From Microvirga alba (GTDB taxonomy: Bacteria > Pseudomonadota > Alphaproteobacteria > Rhizobiales > Beijerinckiaceae), in assembly GCF_015694465.1 (NCBI RefSeq), contig NZ_JADQDO010000010.1, positions 62,001 through 126,000 on the forward strand: a DNA stretch of 64,000 nt, read 5' to 3'. Positions 1 through 8,077 of this stretch are shown here, one piece after another. Position 1 is the stretch's first letter; every line of letters begins with the position of its first letter. The position numbers and the translations under genes are program-made. The notes beneath the pieces are model-generated. The model saw nothing but the letters and a program-made list of their open reading frames with translations. It did not search any database and was not told the DNA's origin.

Positions 1-603
1 GGCAAGGCCGGAACTGATCTTGAGCGCCGCGAAGGTGAAGGGCATGGCCGCGAAGATGCGGACGTGAATCAACCCTTGCACCCGGCTCGCATTCACGAGC
101 GAGAGAAGCTCGCCAATCTCGCGGCTGATCGACCCGAGGCCACGATAGAAGTTGATGAGGATGGGGAAGAAGCATGCCAGCGCGGCGACCGCGATCTTAG
201 GCGCAATGCCGAAGCCGAGCCATATGGTCATCAAGGGTGCGATGGCCAATATCGGGATCGTTCTGATGATGATCGTCCACGGCATCAACGCGCGTGCTGC
301 CGTTCTGGAGAAGACGAAGAGGGTGCCAAGCCCGACCGCGATCAGGAAGCCGAGGAAGAACCCTGCGATCGCTGCGATCATCGTGATCGAGAGATTGCTC
401 CAGAGCAGCCATCTCTCTTTCCAGATGCGCAGAAAAATCTCGGACGGCGTCGGCAACAGATATTGCGGGATCTGCAGAAAGGCGACCGCATATTGCCATA
501 TGAGCAACCCGAGTGCGAACAGCGCGATTGATGGCCAGTTTTCCTGGAGGGATAAGGCTGCCCGCGTGAGGAATCGGTTGTGAAGATGCGAAGGAGTGTT
601 CAC
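1..603 (-). CDS. ABC transporter permease, NitT/TauT (SsuC) type, 3' part cut off by window edge
   Basis: This is the N-terminal 201 residues of a BPD_transp_1-type inner-membrane permease; the rest lies before base 1. Hydrophobic segments are visible at about residues 26-45, 71-96 and 108-125, followed by further membrane segments and the start of the cytoplasmic EAA-type loop (Y-R-G-L near residue 150). I chose the GTG at 603-601 because it lies 7 bases after the stop of the ATPase gene, with GAGG just upstream; an ATG start is not available there. It is the second gene of a minus-strand operon with the ATPase at 611-1453. Its substrate is not readable; the family takes up sulfonates, nitrate, pyrimidines and similar small molecules. 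No binding protein gene lies inside the window; it may follow further downstream. Confidence 0.85.
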   Translation of the reverse strand, partial: MNTPSHLHNRFLTRAALSLQENWPSIALFALGLLIWQYAVAFLQIPQYLLPTPSEIFLRIWKERWLLWSNLSITMIAAIAGFFLGFLIAVGLGTLFVFSRTAARALMPWTIIIRTIPILAIAPLMTIWLGFGIAPKIAVAALACFFPILINFYRGLGSISREIGELLSLVNASRVQGLIHVRIFAAMPFTFAALKISSGLA

Positions 604-610
604 GGCTGCC

Positions 611-1453
611 TCAAGACTTTTGCTGATCTGGATCCCGAAGCATTGCCTCAAGACGCATGAGCTGTTCGACGAAGTTCGGCTTGAGCCGCAATGAAGGTTC
701 GCGGGGCCGCGGCAGATCCGCCACGACAGAACCGGTGATACGCCCAGGGCGCGCCTGCATCACCGCCACCTCGTCGGAGAGAAACAAAGCTTCCGAGAGG
801 GAGTGCGTGACGAAAATCGTCGTTATGCCCGTCTCAGCCCAGATTCGCAGAAGCTCTTCCTGCATATCCTGACGCGTGATCTCGTCGAGAGCGCCAAAGG
901 GCTCGTCCATCAGCAGGATCGCCGGAGAATCGGCCAATGCGCGCGCGATCGAAACCCGCTGCCGCATGCCGCCTGACAGTTGAGCCGGATAGGACTTGCG
1001 AAACTCATGCAGACGCACGAGCTCCAGATAGGCTTCCGCTCGTTCGAGCCGCTCCTTGCGCGTGTAAACACCCAAGATTTCCATGGGGAACAACACGTTC
1101 CCCAAGACTGTGCGCCAAGGCAGCAGCGTCGCATCCTGAAACACGAAGCCCATGCGATTTTTGCTGCGGAATTGCTCAGGGCTTTGACCGAAGACGTTGA
1201 CCGTTCCGGAGGTCGGCGACAGGAGCCCGCTGATCAGACGCAGCATTGTCGACTTGCCGCAGCCACTGGGCCCGACGAGCGACAGGAATTTGCCGCGCTC
1301 AACCTGCAGGTCAATTCCTTGAAGGGCGGTCCAGTTGCCCCCGGCAGGGAGGGAGAAGGTCTTGGACAGGCCGCGTATGTCGATCGCAAGCTCGCGTTCG
1401 GGCAAAAGCTTTACCCCTGTTGCGGCAACAAACTGGTGCGCGGCTCCCATCAT
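611..1453 (-). CDS. ABC transporter ATP-binding protein, NitT/TauT (SsuB/TauB) type
   Basis: The 280-residue ATPase has Walker A GPSGCGKST at 61-69, a Q-loop (FVFQDA) near 110, the signature LSGGMRQR near 160, Walker B ILLMDEP near 180 and an H-loop T-H near 217. It lacks a C-terminal TOBE domain and has the usual length of the SsuB/TauB/NrtD group. It energises the permease encoded 7 bases downstream. Two adjacent ATG codons (1453 and 1450) could serve as start. The operon runs divergently from an alpha/beta hydrolase and a carbamoylase-type amidase, so uptake of a substrate that those enzymes hydrolyse is a reasonable inference. The substrate itself is unknown. Confidence 0.9.
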   Translation of the reverse strand: MMGAAHQFVAATGVKLLPERELAIDIRGLSKTFSLPAGGNWTALQGIDLQVERGKFLSLVGPSGCGKSTMLRLISGLLSPTSGTVNVFGQSPEQFRSKNRMGFVFQDATLLPWRTVLGNVLFPMEILGVYTRKERLERAEAYLELVRLHEFRKSYPAQLSGGMRQRVSIARALADSPAILLMDEPFGALDEITRQDMQEELLRIWAETGITTIFVTHSLSEALFLSDEVAVMQARPGRITGSVVADLPRPREPSLRLKPNFVEQLMRLEAMLRDPDQQKS

Positions 1454-1514
1454 CAGTTTACCTTTGTCGCTGACTTTACGTTTGTTTGACGGAGGCTAGC
1501 TGCGATTCCCTGTG

Positions 1515-1524
1515 CTGTATACAG
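1515..1524. promoter_or_regulatory. Palindrome CTGTATACAG, possible operator of the ABC operon
   Basis: This is a perfect 10-bp palindrome 62 bases before the ATPase start codon. The TGTATACA core resembles sites bound by GntR-type regulators, which often control catabolic transport operons. No GntR gene is in the window, so the assignment is a guess from form alone. Confidence 0.3.
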
Positions 1525-1825
1525 GAAAAATGTTTTGGTGCGCAAAAATCTAATTCTTGTGCTTATTGGTGTTCCAGGAGATGTTCAAAGCGAGGCCAGA
1601 AACTGGAACGGGCGGACTGCGCGACCTCCACGACGGACGCATCCAGATATGGAACGAGCCGAGACCGACGCATTAGCGAAAGTCGCTGATGCCCTGAGCG
1701 TTTCTGCCTGACATCGAGGGCGAGGGCCATAACGCGCAGGGTCCGATTGAATCGAGACCAGGGCGCAATTCAGCCGGAAGAACTCGCGGTTCACATATGC
1801 AGATGTCGACTTGATGCATACAGAA

Positions 1826-1833
1826 ACATATGT
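1826..1833. promoter_or_regulatory. AT-rich palindromic patch around ACATATGT, possible operator/promoter
   Basis: The palindrome ACATATGT sits inside an AT-rich stretch (about 1794-1850) that also holds GCATACAG and TTGTATAT half-sites similar to the CTGTATACAG palindrome at 1515. It lies about 225 bases before the hydrolase gene. Shared half-sites suggest one regulator for both divergent operons, but this rests on eye matching only. Confidence 0.25.
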
Positions 1834-2055
1834 ATTGTATATCTACCATCGATCGAATTTCGACGACATCCGGTCGGCCGGGAGGTTTCCGGGACAACAT
1901 CCGTGAGCCCGTCATGGCGAAGGCCGGAGGTTCAAAGGTGTTCGGCGAAAACAGCTTGACGTGGGGCACCCTGCGTCTTGGCACCCCGCATCTTGGCATG
2001 GCCGTCGCTCAACGACGCCTCGTCTGGGGTTGTTCAGTAATATGAGGAGCGAAAA

Positions 2056-2937
2056 ATGGCGTTCGCCACTACCAACGACGGCGTAAGGCTCTTCTACGAG
2101 TCGGCGGGAACCGGATCGGCAATCATCTTCGTGCACGAATTCGGTGGGAGCCATTGGAGCTGGGAACCCCAGATCAGCTACTTCTCCCGACGGCACCAAT
2201 GTGTGACGTATGCCGCCCGTGGATATCCACCGTCCGATATCCCTGAGAACATCGAACAATACTCTCAGGCCCGTGCGGCCGACGACATCGTCGACGTGAT
2301 GAACGCCGAAGGTATCGAAAAAGCCCATATCGTGGGCCTTTCGATGGGCGGCTTTGCCTGCTTGCACGCCGCTATGCGCCACCCCCACCGTATTCTTTCC
2401 GCTGTCGTCGCCGGCACGGGCTATGGAGCGGAGAAGGTCCACGAAGAATACTTCCGGGGCGTGTCCGAGCAGGTCGCGAACAACTTCGAGGCGCGCGGCG
2501 CGGGAAACTTTGCACCGATCTACGCGGAGGGCGCTTCACGCGTCCAGTTTCAGAACAAGGACCCGCGTGGGTGGCAGCTTTTCGCGGACCGGCTTGGCAA
2601 GCATTCCAGCATAGGTGCGGCCAACACGATGCGAGGCGTCCAGATGCGCAGGCCGTCTCTCTACGATCTCAGGTCGGAGTTGGAAGCGCTTGCGGCCCCG
2701 GTTCTGGTCGTGGTCGGGGACGAGGACGACCATTGCATCCAGCCGGGAGTGTTCCTGAAGCAAACGATTTCACGTTGTGGTCTGGCGGTCTTTCCGAAAG
2801 CCGGTCACACCCTGAATCTGGAAGAGCCCGAGCTGTTTAATCGCGCGGTTGCTGAATTCATCGCGCAGGTTGAAGCAGGCCGCTGGAGCCCGCGCGACCC
2901 GCGGGCCAACCCATCGCAGATCATGCGTACGAACTGA
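2056..2937 (+). CDS. Alpha/beta hydrolase
   Basis: The 293-residue protein has the alpha/beta hydrolase fold. The nucleophile elbow G-L-S-M-G-G places the catalytic serine at residue 96, the acid is probably Asp222 (V-V-G-D-E-D) and the base His251 (A-G-H-T-L). The oxyanion-hole region is the V-H-E-F-G-G segment near 26-31. Size and motifs fit the family that includes enol-lactonases, RutD-like aminoacrylate hydrolases and C-C hydrolases, and the sequence alone does not separate these. The start has GAGGAG at 2044-2049, six bases before the ATG. The next gene, an M20-type amidase, begins 8 bases later, so the two are cotranscribed and probably act in one catabolic route. Confidence 0.85.
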   Translation: MAFATTNDGVRLFYESAGTGSAIIFVHEFGGSHWSWEPQISYFSRRHQCVTYAARGYPPSDIPENIEQYSQARAADDIVDVMNAEGIEKAHIVGLSMGGFACLHAAMRHPHRILSAVVAGTGYGAEKVHEEYFRGVSEQVANNFEARGAGNFAPIYAEGASRVQFQNKDPRGWQLFADRLGKHSSIGAANTMRGVQMRRPSLYDLRSELEALAAPVLVVVGDEDDHCIQPGVFLKQTISRCGLAVFPKAGHTLNLEEPELFNRAVAEFIAQVEAGRWSPRDPRANPSQIMRTN

Positions 2938-2945
2938 GACAAACG

Positions 2946-4208
2946 ATGCCCCAGACGAACAGGAGACCTTCAGACTTTGTCGATGGTTCTAGACTCTGGG
3001 ACCGCCATATGGCCCTCGCGCGTTTTGGCGCGCGCGAAGACGGCGGCGTGGATCGCCCTGCCCTGTCCGGTGTTGAAGCTGACGCGCGCGCGCAAATCGT
3101 CGCGTGGGGACGAGAACTGGGGCTTCGACCGTTCACCGACGCGGTGGCCAATCTTTTCTTGAGATATGAAGGGCGCGATCCGAGTTTGGCGCCGATCCTG
3201 GTCGGGTCCCACATCGACTCACAACCAACCGGAGGGAAGTTCGACGGGGTGTTTGGCGTCGTCGCGGCGCTGGAGGCAGTCCAAGCGATCATCACCCAAG
3301 GTGAAAGACCACTTCGCTCGATCGAAGTTGTGGCCTGGACCAACGAAGAGGGCTCCCGTTTCGCCCCCGGCATGACCGGCTCCGAGGCATTCACCGGCAC
3401 GCGTTCGGCAAAGGAACTGTTCAAGATCCAGGACGCCAAGGGCGTTACCATTCAAGAGGCGGCCGAGGCCGTTCTTTCGCGGGATATCGACATCCCACAT
3501 CGCGCCCTCGGATTTCCTGTCGCGGCGTTCCTGGAGGCGCATATCGAGCAAGGGCCTGTCCTGGAGAAAGCCGGTATTCCAATTGGCGTGGTCTCAGGAA
3601 TTCAGGGGACCCGGCGCTATCGCGTGCGCGTGACCGGCGAAGCCGCTCATGCCGGCACTGCCCTGCGGGCCGAGCGGAAGGACGCGCTGATGGCGGCGAT
3701 CCGAATGATATCCGCAATCGATCGCGCGGCCTTGGAGCCTGCGGATACGATGCTGACGGTCGGCCTCCTCAATGTGTCGCCCAATGCTCCCTCGGTCGTG
3801 CCCGCCGAGGCGTTCTTCTCTATCGACCTGCGTCATCCGCAAGACGAAATCGTCGATCAGGTGGATAGCGAGATCCGCAGAATCACGGAAGCTGAGAAGG
3901 GTCCATGCGAGGTCGCACTGACACAGATTGCTCATGCGCGTTCGCTCACCTTCGCGACCGAGATTCGCGCTGCAATCACAAGAGCGGCCCAACGCATCGA
4001 CGTTCCAAGTATGGATATTTACTCGGCAGCGGGGCACGATGCTCGCCAACTCCACTATTGGTGTCCGACTGGAATGATCTTCATTCCGTGTCACGAGGGT
4101 ATCTCGCACAGTCCCGAGGAATGGGCTGAGCCCGAGCACATCACAGCGGGCGCGCGCGTGCTCGTTGATACGATCTGGGATTTGGCGACAGGGAAGCCAC
4201 CGCTGTAG
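2946..4208 (+). CDS. Zn-dependent M20-family amidase (N-carbamoyl-amino acid hydrolase / beta-ureidopropionase / allantoate amidohydrolase type)
   Basis: The 420-residue enzyme belongs to the hydantoinase/carbamoylase group of M20 metallopeptidases, which hydrolyse N-carbamoyl groups of amino acids, ureidopropionate or allantoate. Visible metal-site residues are His89 and Asp100 in the GSHIDS..GGKFDG segment, the Glu pair in N-E-E-G-S-R-F (133-139), His199 in H-I-E-Q-G-P and His388 in H-E-G-I-S-H-S-P-E-E. The dimerisation domain occupies roughly 215-330. It follows the alpha/beta hydrolase with an 8-base gap. With the divergent NitT/TauT transporter it suggests uptake and breakdown of a ureido or amide compound. 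The exact substrate cannot be read from the sequence. Confidence 0.88.
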   Translation: MPQTNRRPSDFVDGSRLWDRHMALARFGAREDGGVDRPALSGVEADARAQIVAWGRELGLRPFTDAVANLFLRYEGRDPSLAPILVGSHIDSQPTGGKFDGVFGVVAALEAVQAIITQGERPLRSIEVVAWTNEEGSRFAPGMTGSEAFTGTRSAKELFKIQDAKGVTIQEAAEAVLSRDIDIPHRALGFPVAAFLEAHIEQGPVLEKAGIPIGVVSGIQGTRRYRVRVTGEAAHAGTALRAERKDALMAAIRMISAIDRAALEPADTMLTVGLLNVSPNAPSVVPAEAFFSIDLRHPQDEIVDQVDSEIRRITEAEKGPCEVALTQIAHARSLTFATEIRAAITRAAQRIDVPSMDIYSAAGHDARQLHYWCPTGMIFIPCHEGISHSPEEWAEPEHITAGARVLVDTIWDLATGKPPL

Positions 4209-4322
4209 CTGTGGCCGGCCTCCTTGGGGCCTGTCTGTCAGGCGGTGGGACAGGATGAAGAACAACTAAGATACTGGAATCGGCATCCCCTCGAAAGTTC
4301 CTCTCGACGGAGGGGGCAATAG

Positions 4323-4341
4323 GATCCATCCTTTGTGGATC
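4323..4341. other. Inverted repeat GATCCA..TGGATC upstream of nadQ
   Basis: Six-base arms (4323-4328 and 4336-4341) with a 7-base spacer overlap a possible GTG start at 4335. A hairpin in that place argues against the GTG as the nadQ start and in favour of the downstream ATG at 4371. It may also be part of the upstream gene's 3' end. Confidence 0.35.
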
Positions 4342-4370
4342 GCTTCGATCCGTGCCCTCTTCGAGTATCC

Positions 4371-5351
4371 ATGCCGTCCATTCAATCCCTTATGCGCGAT
4401 AAAGCTGCTCTGTCGGTTGACCTCAGCGCCGTCATCATGGCCGCCACCCCGGACGAGCCACGGGTGCTGACCGTCCGCGCAGTGCCACAACAACTTGACG
4501 GCCTGCCTTCCGGACCCTTGCAATCGCAGCATCGAACACTCGAAATGGGGCTGAGGGCCTGGGTCGACCAGCAAACGGAACTGAAGCTGGGTTATGTCGA
4601 ACAGCTCTACACCTTCGGCGACCGCGATCGCGCCGATACGGATTATCGTGGCGCCGGACATGCCTTGTCGATCGCGTACCTCGCGCTCGTCCGCGAGGCC
4701 AGGCTGGCGGGGCTAGCCCAAGCGGCATGGCGGAGTTGGTACGACTATCTTCCATGGGAGGATTGGCGTGAAGGGCGGCCCAAGGCGCTCGATGTGATCG
4801 CGCCGGCCTTGAAAGCATGGGTTCGCGCCGGTGGCAGACCCCTCCGGCAATTCCGAGAGGAGCGGATTGAGCTTACGTTCGGTTTAGAATCGGGCACCTG
4901 GACCGACGAGCGGGTGCTGGAGCGGTATGAGCTTCTGTTCGAGGCTGGCCTCGTTCCCGAGGCGCTGCGCGACGCCGAGCCGCGGACCACCGCCAAGGCG
5001 CGGCTTGCCCCCGGTCAACCGATGGCGCTCGATCACCGGCGTATGCTGGCCACCGCCATCGGCCGCCTGCGTGGTAAGATCAAATATCGACCCGTCATCT
5101 TTGAGTTGATGCCAAGCGCCTTCACCCTGTTGGAGTTGCAGCGGACCGTGGAAGCCTTGTCGGGGGTGCGGCTGCACAAGCAGAACTTCCGCCGCCTGGT
5201 GGAAACGCAGGGGCTCGTTGAGGAAACCGGGGATACCACGACCGAAACGGGCGGGCGGCCGGCCCGGCTTGTGCAGTTCCGGCGAGAGGTCCTGGTCGAA
5301 CGTCCGGCGCCAGGATTGCGCCTGCCCGGAGCGCGGCGAACCGACCTGTGA
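4371..5351 (+). CDS. nadQ: NadQ/NrtR-type Nudix-related transcriptional regulator of NAD biosynthesis
   Basis: The protein (326 residues from ATG 4371; 338 from GTG 4335) has an N-terminal Nudix-like domain with the VDLSAVIMA opening typical of NrtR/NadQ and no clear catalytic Nudix box, so it is probably a sensor and not an enzyme. The C-terminal 90 residues form the family's winged helix, ending in F-R-R-L-V-E-T-Q-G-L-V-E-E-T-G and R-P-A-R-L-V-Q-F. A Y-D-Y-L-P-W-E-D-W-R segment is typical of the alphaproteobacterial NadQ branch. It lies directly upstream of nadABC, whose leader carries two matching palindromes (5373-5397 and 5434-5450). The inferred job is repression of de novo NAD synthesis when NAD or a related nucleotide is abundant. 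Confidence 0.88.
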   Translation: MPSIQSLMRDKAALSVDLSAVIMAATPDEPRVLTVRAVPQQLDGLPSGPLQSQHRTLEMGLRAWVDQQTELKLGYVEQLYTFGDRDRADTDYRGAGHALSIAYLALVREARLAGLAQAAWRSWYDYLPWEDWREGRPKALDVIAPALKAWVRAGGRPLRQFREERIELTFGLESGTWTDERVLERYELLFEAGLVPEALRDAEPRTTAKARLAPGQPMALDHRRMLATAIGRLRGKIKYRPVIFELMPSAFTLLELQRTVEALSGVRLHKQNFRRLVETQGLVEETGDTTTETGGRPARLVQFRREVLVERPAPGLRLPGARRTDL

Positions 5352-5363
5352 TGAATTTACGGG

Positions 5364-5393
5364 TTGACGTTGGCTTATACTCAATTTTAGCAT
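5364..5393 (+). promoter_or_regulatory. Probable nadA promoter
   Basis: A TTGACG -35 (5364-5369) and a TAGCAT -10 (5388-5393) are separated by 18 bases. The -10 lies inside the first NadQ-type palindrome, which is what repression by promoter occlusion would require. Transcription would start about 60 bases before nadA, so the second palindrome would lie in the transcribed leader. Confidence 0.55.
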
Positions 5394-5397
5394 AAGC
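5373..5397. promoter_or_regulatory. NadQ operator 1 (25-bp imperfect palindrome)
   Basis: The site reads GCTTAT-ACTCA-ATT-TTAGC-ATAAGC, with outer arms GCTTAT/ATAAGC perfectly complementary and two mismatched pairs inside. It overlaps the -10 of the nadA promoter. The TGCTCA/TGAGCA core is shared with operator 2, which supports binding by one repressor, the adjacent NadQ. Confidence 0.75.
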
Positions 5398-5433
5398 AGC
5401 CGGCTTGATAATTTGCTTCCGTGTGACCAACTA

Positions 5434-5450
5434 ATGCTCAATCTGAGCAT
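5434..5450. promoter_or_regulatory. NadQ operator 2 (ATGCTCA-ATC-TGAGCAT)
   Basis: Perfect 7-bp arms with a 3-bp spacer end directly before the nadA ribosome binding site (AGGAG at 5451-5455). Centre-to-centre distance from operator 1 is 57 bp, about 5.4 helical turns. Two operators around one promoter suggest cooperative binding. Confidence 0.75.
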
Positions 5451-5461
5451 AGGAGACCGTG

Positions 5462-6460
5462 ATGGTCAGTGCTGCCCCGTTTGTGCCCGCCAATCTTCCG
5501 TTGCCCGACCTCTATGCTCGCGTCAGTCACCATATTCCGCCGATGGAGTGGCCGATCCTTGCCGGCGACATTGAGGCTATCCTCGCCCTCAAGCGCGACC
5601 ACAATGCGGTCATCCTCGCCCACAACTATCAGACGCCCGAGATTTTCCACACGGTCGCGGACATCGTCGGAGACAGCCTGGCGCTGGCGCGCGAGGCCGC
5701 TGCCACCGACGCCGACATTATCGTGGTAGCCGGCGTGCACTTCATGGCGGAGACAGCCAAGCTCCTGAATCCGAACAAAACCGTACTCATTCCGGATAGT
5801 GCAGCAGGTTGCTCGCTGGCGGAATCGATCACGGCCGAGGATGTGCGCCAACTGCGCGCCCGCCATCCCGGCGTCCCGGTGGTCACCTATGTCAACACCT
5901 CGGCTGCAGTGAAGGCGGAGTCGGACGTCTGCTGCACCTCTGGAAATGCCAAGAAGGTTATCGAATCCCTCGGTGTTCCGCGGGTTATCATGTTGCCGGA
6001 CGAGTTCCTGGCGCAAAACACTGCGGCCCAGGTGCCGGGCATCGAGATCATCACCTGGGCAGGCCATTGCGAGGTCCATGAGCTCTTTACGGCCGACGAT
6101 ATCCGCTCCGTGCGTGAGAGTTATCCGGGAGTCGTCGTGCTGGCCCATCCGGAGGCGCCGCCTGAGGTGGTGGCTGAAGCGGACTTCGCCGGTTCGACAG
6201 CAGGCATGGTCGACTTCGTTGGAGAAAAGCGCCCCGCCCGCGTGGCTCTCGTAACCGAGTGCTCGATGAGCGACAACGTTGCGGTCCAGTACCCGGAGGT
6301 CGAGTTTGTGCGGCCCTGTAATTTGTGCCCGCACATGAAACAGATCACCCTGCCCAAGATCCGGCGGGCTCTCGAACAGCGACAATATGAGGTCACGATT
6401 GACCCGGCCCTCGCCGAACGAGCGCGGGTTGCTGTCGAGCGCATGCTCGCCGTTCGGTAA
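5462..6460 (+). CDS. nadA: Quinolinate synthase NadA
   Basis: NadA condenses iminoaspartate with dihydroxyacetone phosphate to quinolinate in the cytoplasm, using a [4Fe-4S] cluster. The 332-residue protein has candidate cluster cysteines at about residue 117 (A-G-C-S-L-A), 203 (W-A-G-H-C-E-V-H) and 286/289 (C-N-L-C-P-H-M-K), at spacings typical of the family; the extra pair D-V-C-C-T-S is also present. The L-A-H-N-Y-Q segment near residue 53 is a substrate-binding signature. I prefer the ATG at 5462 to the GTG at 5459 because it gives a 6-base gap to AGGAG. It is the first gene of nadABC and is controlled by the two palindromes just upstream. Confidence 0.95.
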   Translation: MVSAAPFVPANLPLPDLYARVSHHIPPMEWPILAGDIEAILALKRDHNAVILAHNYQTPEIFHTVADIVGDSLALAREAAATDADIIVVAGVHFMAETAKLLNPNKTVLIPDSAAGCSLAESITAEDVRQLRARHPGVPVVTYVNTSAAVKAESDVCCTSGNAKKVIESLGVPRVIMLPDEFLAQNTAAQVPGIEIITWAGHCEVHELFTADDIRSVRESYPGVVVLAHPEAPPEVVAEADFAGSTAGMVDFVGEKRPARVALVTECSMSDNVAVQYPEVEFVRPCNLCPHMKQITLPKIRRALEQRQYEVTIDPALAERARVAVERMLAVR

Positions 6461-6469
6461 GAGGCCGGC

Positions 6470-8077
6470 ATGAAAGCCTCCAACCCGCACGATCGCATTG
6501 TAGTCGTCGGCGGTGGGATCGCGGGACTGGCGACCGCGCTGCACCTCGCCCCCCTGCCTGTGACCCTGATTGTTGCATCGCCTCTTGGTCTGCAAGCCTC
6601 GACGCCGCTGGCACAGGGCGGCATTGCGGCCGCGCTCGGATTGGATGACCGGCCTGCGCTTCATGCGGACGACACGCTTCGGGCCGGCGCCGGTCTCAGC
6701 GACCCCGATGTGGTGGCACGCGTGACAGATGCTGCTCCAGCCTGCATTGAGTGGCTGATCGCCCAAGGCGTTCCCTTCGATCGAACAACGCCGGGGGACA
6801 GCCTCATATTGGGACTTGAGGCCGCGCACGCACGCAGGCGGATCGTTCACGCGGGAGGTGACCGGACCGGACGATGCGTTTTGGACACTCTCATTCGCAT
6901 TGCGAGAGCCACAGCCACCATCGAGATCCTGGAGAACAAACGCGTCACTGATCTCGCACTGGACAGCAATGGTTCCATCGCGGGTGTGCTCTGCGTGCCG
7001 TCGGAATCGGGGTCGAAAGAGGAGCCGTTATTGCTGGCAAGCCGGGCCGTGATCCTCGCCACGGGCGGGATCGGAGGCCTATTCGCGCATACCACCAATC
7101 CCCTCTCCTCCACGGGCGCAGGCCTGGCGCTTGCGGCCCGTGCCGGCGCGGTCTTGCGCGATCTGGAGTTCGTTCAGTTCCATCCCACAGCGATTGCTGC
7201 CGGCCTGGATCCGATGCCGCTCGCGACCGAAGCGCTCCGTGGAGAGGGCGCAGTGCTCGTCAACGGCCGGGGCGAGCGCTTCATGAGAGATATCCCCGGT
7301 GCGGAGTTGGCCTCGCGGGATGTCGTGGCATGCACGATCTTTGCGCAACTCGCCGCGGGCGAGCGTGTATTCCTCGATACGCGGCCCGTCCTTGGGGACA
7401 AAATCCACGAAAAATTTCCGGGAGTGGCTGCGCTGTGCCGGGCCGCCGACATCGATCCGGTTCGCGATCCGATTCCGGTGCGCCCCGCGGCGCACTACCA
7501 CATGGGTGGAATCAAAGTAGACGGCAACGGGCGTAGTTCGGTCGAGGGTCTCTGGGCTTGCGGAGAAGTGGCCTCGACGAGCCTTCATGGCGCCAACCGG
7601 CTCGCCAGCAACTCGCTGCTCGAGGCGCTTGCCTTTGCGCGCTGGATTGCTGACGACGTCAAGGATGCCGCTTCTCAACCGCGAGCGGCGCGGGCCGCGC
7701 CGCCTCCTCCGATTTCGCAGCGCGGGCCCCGCTCCGGCGATGAGCCCTTATGCCGCCGGCAGATCCGGAATCTCATGGACAGGCAGGTTGGCGTGCTTCG
7801 CGACGCGGTCGGCCTGAAGAGTGCTGTTCATCAGCTGCGGGCAATGACACTCGCCGGACTTGGGAATGAACCGGCAGGGTCGCGCGATGCTGCTCTCGTC
7901 TGCTTGCTCATCGCGACAGCGGCCTACGTCCGGCAAGAGAGTCGCGGTGCCCATCAGCGGCAGGACTACCCGGCGATGCTGCCGGCATCAGAACAACATA
8001 TGACACTCGATCACGCGTTGCGCATCGCGGCTCAGATCGGTGACGAGACAGTGACGCCAACGAGGAGAGTGGCATGA
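6470..8077 (+). CDS. nadB: L-aspartate oxidase NadB
   Basis: NadB oxidises L-aspartate to iminoaspartate, the substrate of NadA. The 535-residue flavoprotein has the FAD dinucleotide motif V-V-G-G-G-I-A-G-L at 12-20, the S-T-P-L-A-Q-G-G-I-A-A-A segment near 44, the active-site region Q-F-H-P-T-A, and H-G-A-N-R-L-A-S-N-S-L-L-E-A near 370, followed by the C-terminal helical domain. AGAGG precedes the ATG. It follows nadA by 9 bases and overlaps nadC by 4 (ATGA), so the three genes form one translationally linked operon. The length is normal for the family. Confidence 0.95.
   Translation: MKASNPHDRIVVVGGGIAGLATALHLAPLPVTLIVASPLGLQASTPLAQGGIAAALGLDDRPALHADDTLRAGAGLSDPDVVARVTDAAPACIEWLIAQGVPFDRTTPGDSLILGLEAAHARRRIVHAGGDRTGRCVLDTLIRIARATATIEILENKRVTDLALDSNGSIAGVLCVPSESGSKEEPLLLASRAVILATGGIGGLFAHTTNPLSSTGAGLALAARAGAVLRDLEFVQFHPTAIAAGLDPMPLATEALRGEGAVLVNGRGERFMRDIPGAELASRDVVACTIFAQLAAGERVFLDTRPVLGDKIHEKFPGVAALCRAADIDPVRDPIPVRPAAHYHMGGIKVDGNGRSSVEGLWACGEVASTSLHGANRLASNSLLEALAFARWIADDVKDAASQPRAARAAPPPPISQRGPRSGDEPLCRRQIRNLMDRQVGVLRDAVGLKSAVHQLRAMTLAGLGNEPAGSRDAALVCLLIATAAYVRQESRGAHQRQDYPAMLPASEQHMTLDHALRIAAQIGDETVTPTRRVA

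Larger units (their letters stand above)
1454..2055. other. Divergent intergenic region of about 600 bp without a convincing gene
   Basis: No reading frame here looks like a real protein: the short frames on both strands lack a ribosome binding site or recognisable domains. The stretch separates the ABC transporter operon (minus) from the hydrolase/amidase pair (plus). It contains two short palindromes (1515-1524 and 1826-1833, listed separately) and an imperfect direct repeat of about 14 bp near 1971-1998 (two units of the form C-[T/C]-G-C-[G/A]-T-C-T-T-G-G-C-A-C/T). The region is large enough for two promoters and an upstream regulator remnant, but I see no intact regulator. Confidence 0.6.

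Noticed and set aside
1554-1794. Minus-strand reading frames in the 1454-2055 gap that look slightly protein-like
   Set aside because: They lack a start with ribosome binding site, change frame along the stretch and match no family I recognise. A decayed gene is possible, but I cannot support it without a protein search.
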